From Limnephilus marmoratus (taxonomy: Eukaryota > Arthropoda > Insecta > Trichoptera > Limnephilidae), in the NCBI GenBank assembly GCA_917880885.1, contig OU862917.1:52374727-52438726 (forward strand): 64,000 nucleotides of DNA, given 5' to 3'. Each line of letters starts with the position of its first letter. Within the stretch, counting starts at the first letter, position 1. Both the position numbers and the translations under genes were made by a program. The notes beneath the pieces are model-generated. The model worked only from the letters and a program-made list of their open reading frames with translations, was not told the DNA's origin and did no database searches. Below are positions 60,958 through 64,000 of this stretch, one piece after another.

Positions 60958-61328
60958 CCGCTAGAATGCCGCTTGTGCGCCGGCGTGTCCTGATTTTGAC
61001 ACGCGACTTTGACCCTTATGTATAAAGAAAGTGTATGAAGAACACGGTCAGAATCGCTTGCTCTATTATCGCTCTTTACCATAGAGAAAACCGCAATTCG
61101 CTTGGTCACTCCATATAATTTATATTAATGATTTACCGGAGCGCGGGAACGTGCGCAGTTCTTGCGCATGCGCGGGAAAAATTCTTTGGTCTTCAACTTT
61201 GACCTTTCTATGTACGAAATTTCTCAAGGACGCTGTCAGAATCGCCGGACATTGGGTGTCATGGCTGCCGCTTTTTGCGAACGCTAATTGGTTACAACCA
61301 ACCCCATTTACTCCCGGCATTCAACGAG
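60958..61328. mobile_element. piggyBac-like miniature element (TTAA duplication)
   Basis: TTAA at 60954-60957 and 61329-61332. Ends CCGCTAGAATGCCG and the reverse complement of CTCGTTGAATGCCGG share GAATGCCG. Non-coding. A fragment of the same family is near 18935. Confidence 0.65.
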
Positions 61329-62239
61329 TTAATAACTAGAATAACTTACTTCTAGGTTACCTGTTTTATCTATAGCTACAGAGTTTTGTTTGTTGTTTGG
61401 TATTTAATGTTATTGTTGGTGACATAATCTCTGGCCAAACTGAAAAGATATTTTTAAATGTAAGGACCTACGATAGTTGGAAATCTCTAACTTTAAGTCA
61501 CAATTGTAAATATGCACGTCATTAACCACTGGAACGACCACGCAAAATAAATAAATTTCCCTCTATTGCTCAAGATTTCCCAGAAGATCTTTTTAAAAAT
61601 TTTTGCCAACATTAAAAAAAATCATACCTTCGAATTTTAACATGGAGACATAAAAACTTATTATAGTGCTATATAGACAATGAATTAACCTGTATTTTAC
61701 CGCTTATCTCATATTTGTAGGATTTATAAAATAAATATAAAAAAAATCGTAAAGTTTATAACTGGTGAGGGGTACTTATTCGTATCAACATAGAATATTT
61801 TCGATTTCTATATGTTGACTGTGGTATACTTGATAATGAAATATCTATGGAAAAAGGACTTAATTTTAACCGTAAACAGCTGATCAAAAATTCGGCAGGA
61901 AAAAATATTTTAAAAATTTATTTTTAACATCATTCTAAAATAGTCTACGAAGTTCGGATTTGCGACATCTATGGTCATAATAGATAAAGCATTTCAACAG
62001 CTTCGTTTTAAAATAAATGGCTCGCCGTGGAAATGTTTTAAATAATTACAATAAATGTTTTACGAATGGTAGGAAAATATGTCCAATTTTGGACCACTAT
62101 CAATCGCAGAAAAATAAAAGTGATTCATTTTTCGACCAAAATCGCTCCACTGGTCAAGTCACTAGTTTTAAGTCTTAGAGGTAAGTCACTAATAATAGCT
62201 ATAAATCTCAGTTGTAAGCCTGATATATTTTTTTATTAC

Positions 62240-62320
62240 ATATTTATTTGTACAGCGCCCTTGAGGTGATTTTTCACAAAAACGGCACTATATAAATCAG
62301 TCAAATATTATTGTTATTAT
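62240..62320 (+). repeat. LINE 3' tail with (ATT)n end
   Basis: TTTGTACAGCGCCCTTGAGG, TGATTTTTCACAAAAACGGC, ending in ATTATTGTTATTATT. Third copy of the tail family. Confidence 0.65.
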
Positions 62321-64000
62321 TAAAGGGGGCTCCACCAGAGCTCTTAGTGGCACGACCGTATTTATCACATTAAGATCAAATGTTTTTGAGTTAAGAGGAG
62401 GATGTGTTACGTGTAATGTGAGGATTGAAGGGAAGTATGTATGGGAGCTAATTTCTAGTGGCTAGTGACCAGCGGGGGTGCCTGAAACCTAAGCACGTCA
62501 TATTGAAAACAAAAACCATCACGTCAAGTGACAAGTGACACTGGTAGCCAAAGTAAAACAAATCCAAATAAGCCAATTCCATAGAAACTCTCAAAGACTT
62601 ACGTCGTTTAGTTCGATCTTCCGATATGGAACATTGCAAGAGAACAGAAAATACAAAAACGTATTAAAAACTTATTCATAATTTATTATTCATCTAAATT
62701 TATTTCAATGGATTTTGCTTTCAATTGAAAACTAAGGATATTTTTATCAGTGCTCGAATTTAGAATACTCGTCAACCGGAACGTTCCATCCTTTTTGGTT
62801 TCTGTGGAATTCATCTGATACACGCACATCAATCATCCAGATGATTAGCCAGACATCTTTGAAAAATCGAAATTTGAGTTGGGTATGCAGTTATATGTAA
62901 AAGTGTACCCTCTATCTGGTACTATACTCAGATTACTCACAAACACCACCAAATCAATTATAATTCACATAAACTCGTACAGCCTTACTAATAACAAAAC
63001 GCCTTAACGAGCGGTCAACTGCATATTTGTTGCTTGCGCGGTGATCTGTGTTTTTACATCTTTACTAATAACACTATCACTTATTTTATGATTTTTATGT
63101 TGGTCCCCTTGAATCTCACGTAGATCTGCGCAGGCGCCGCGGCCATATTGTTTTATATACTTCGCGGTAAAACAATGTTTGACAATGTTCAGTTGTACTT
63201 GCAGTTAATTGTATGTTTTTGAAGATAATTTTCGTTTAAATGATCAATTCACTGTGATATTAGTGTTATTCAACATAATTACCAATGCTGGCGTTACTTT
63301 TTTTTCAGTTTTAGTCCTATAAATAATGTTTTGTTGATGATTTAGTTTCGTTAACGATTGGTTTTAGGTTATTTCTGAAATTTTATTTTTTTAATGACTT
63401 TTCTGCGTGAATTTATTAAAACTTCTATAAAAGTAATATTTTTTAATAATGTAAAAGCCTCATGCATGTGTAAATAAAAACAAATTCGAGAAATCGACGT
63501 ATTAATTGCGTAAAAATGAATCCAAGATGTCAGATTTTTTCAGTTATTTTTTCGGAATTATTATTATATTTTCTTATCCTTTTTAATTGTATGAACGAGA
63601 TAAAAAGTGAAGTGACAGTTTTCTTCCAAATTCATAAAGTAAGAGGTGTGTTTTTAAAAATTTTGAATTTTCCAAAATTTTTCGACCATTTAATAGAATA
63701 TGTTTACAGTCAGCTGTTTTTATCAAATTTTTTCATGTTGAAACTTAAAATACTGCAATTTTCAAACACGATCGTATATTTCAGATACAAAAATCTAAAA
63801 GGCAATTCTATGTATCTAGTTTCTATAAAGGTATATGCATTTACAACATCTTCAAAAATAAGAAATATACAAGACATTTAAAACACGTTGGAAAAATTCC
63901 AAACTATGAATACAACAGTCGTACATAACAGATAAACTACCCCCTCAGGGTGTGTAAGCAGTATATATATCTTTTCATGAACAATTTTTTTAATTAGTAA
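62321..64000. other. No gene recognised
   Basis: Presumed DCTN1 intron or upstream DNA. A small GC-richer island (GCGCAGGCGCCGCGGCCATA, about 63126-63150) could be promoter-like. An open frame of 121 codons at 63516-63881 is Phe/Lys/Leu-rich with no recognisable family, and I do not call it. Confidence 0.35.

Noticed and set aside
63516..63881. 121-codon plus-strand frame near the right edge
   Set aside because: Phe/Lys/Leu/Ile-rich translation of AT-rich DNA; no recognised family, no supporting context. Could be an unknown small gene, but unsupported.

Overview
This is nuclear DNA of an insect, most likely a moth or butterfly. It is AT-rich, and its coding exons are short, GC-rich and separated by long introns. 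Repeats of kinds I know from lepidopteran genomes recur throughout: the CTACTAATATT...GCTAGT family, the GGAGGAGGTTCTCAATTCG family, CR1-like and RTE-like LINEs, tRNA-derived SINEs, and hAT and piggyBac elements. Short TTAGG/CCTAA runs also occur. No rRNA gene, CRISPR array or prokaryotic operon is present.

Four host genes are supported. (1) On +, 12115-15369, the 3' three exons of an unrecognised single-pass membrane protein. (2) On -, 27266-20498, the first four coding exons of SETD3, an actin-histidine methyltransferase; its C-terminal half is not visible. (3) On +, 29609-35748, a complete three-exon TXNDC9 (thioredoxin-domain protein 9). (4) On -, 59242-43563, thirteen exons for the C-terminal ~855 residues of dynactin p150/Glued (DCTN1); the CAP-Gly end lies beyond the right edge. 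SETD3 and TXNDC9 are head to head about 2.3 kb apart. TXNDC9 and DCTN1 converge across about 7.8 kb.

The rest is a dense, nested record of transposition. Many elements can be delimited to the base by target-site duplications (TSDs), and several by an uninterrupted paralogous empty site in the same window. Examples are an RTE insertion at 5001-5590, hAT-type elements at 9414-10889, 11799-11894 and 23453-24617, a TTAA-flanked element at 31320-31829, a solo LTR at 55502-55811 and a 4-bp-TSD element at 55840-56089.

Three things look least described. First, a group of fold-back elements with long inverted repeats, 8-bp TSDs and a tandem-repeat core (20783-21988, 29702-30400, 30531-32248, 34276-35219). 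Second, hammerhead-ribozyme-like motifs (CTGATGA, stem, GAAAC) near 11569, 28524, 33425 and 46600. Third, a DNA transposon at 51388-53908 with an uncharacterised insect protein and repeated AACCGGCATATCT subterminal motifs.

All gene models come from reading frames, splice-site phase and recalled family similarity. No database search was run.
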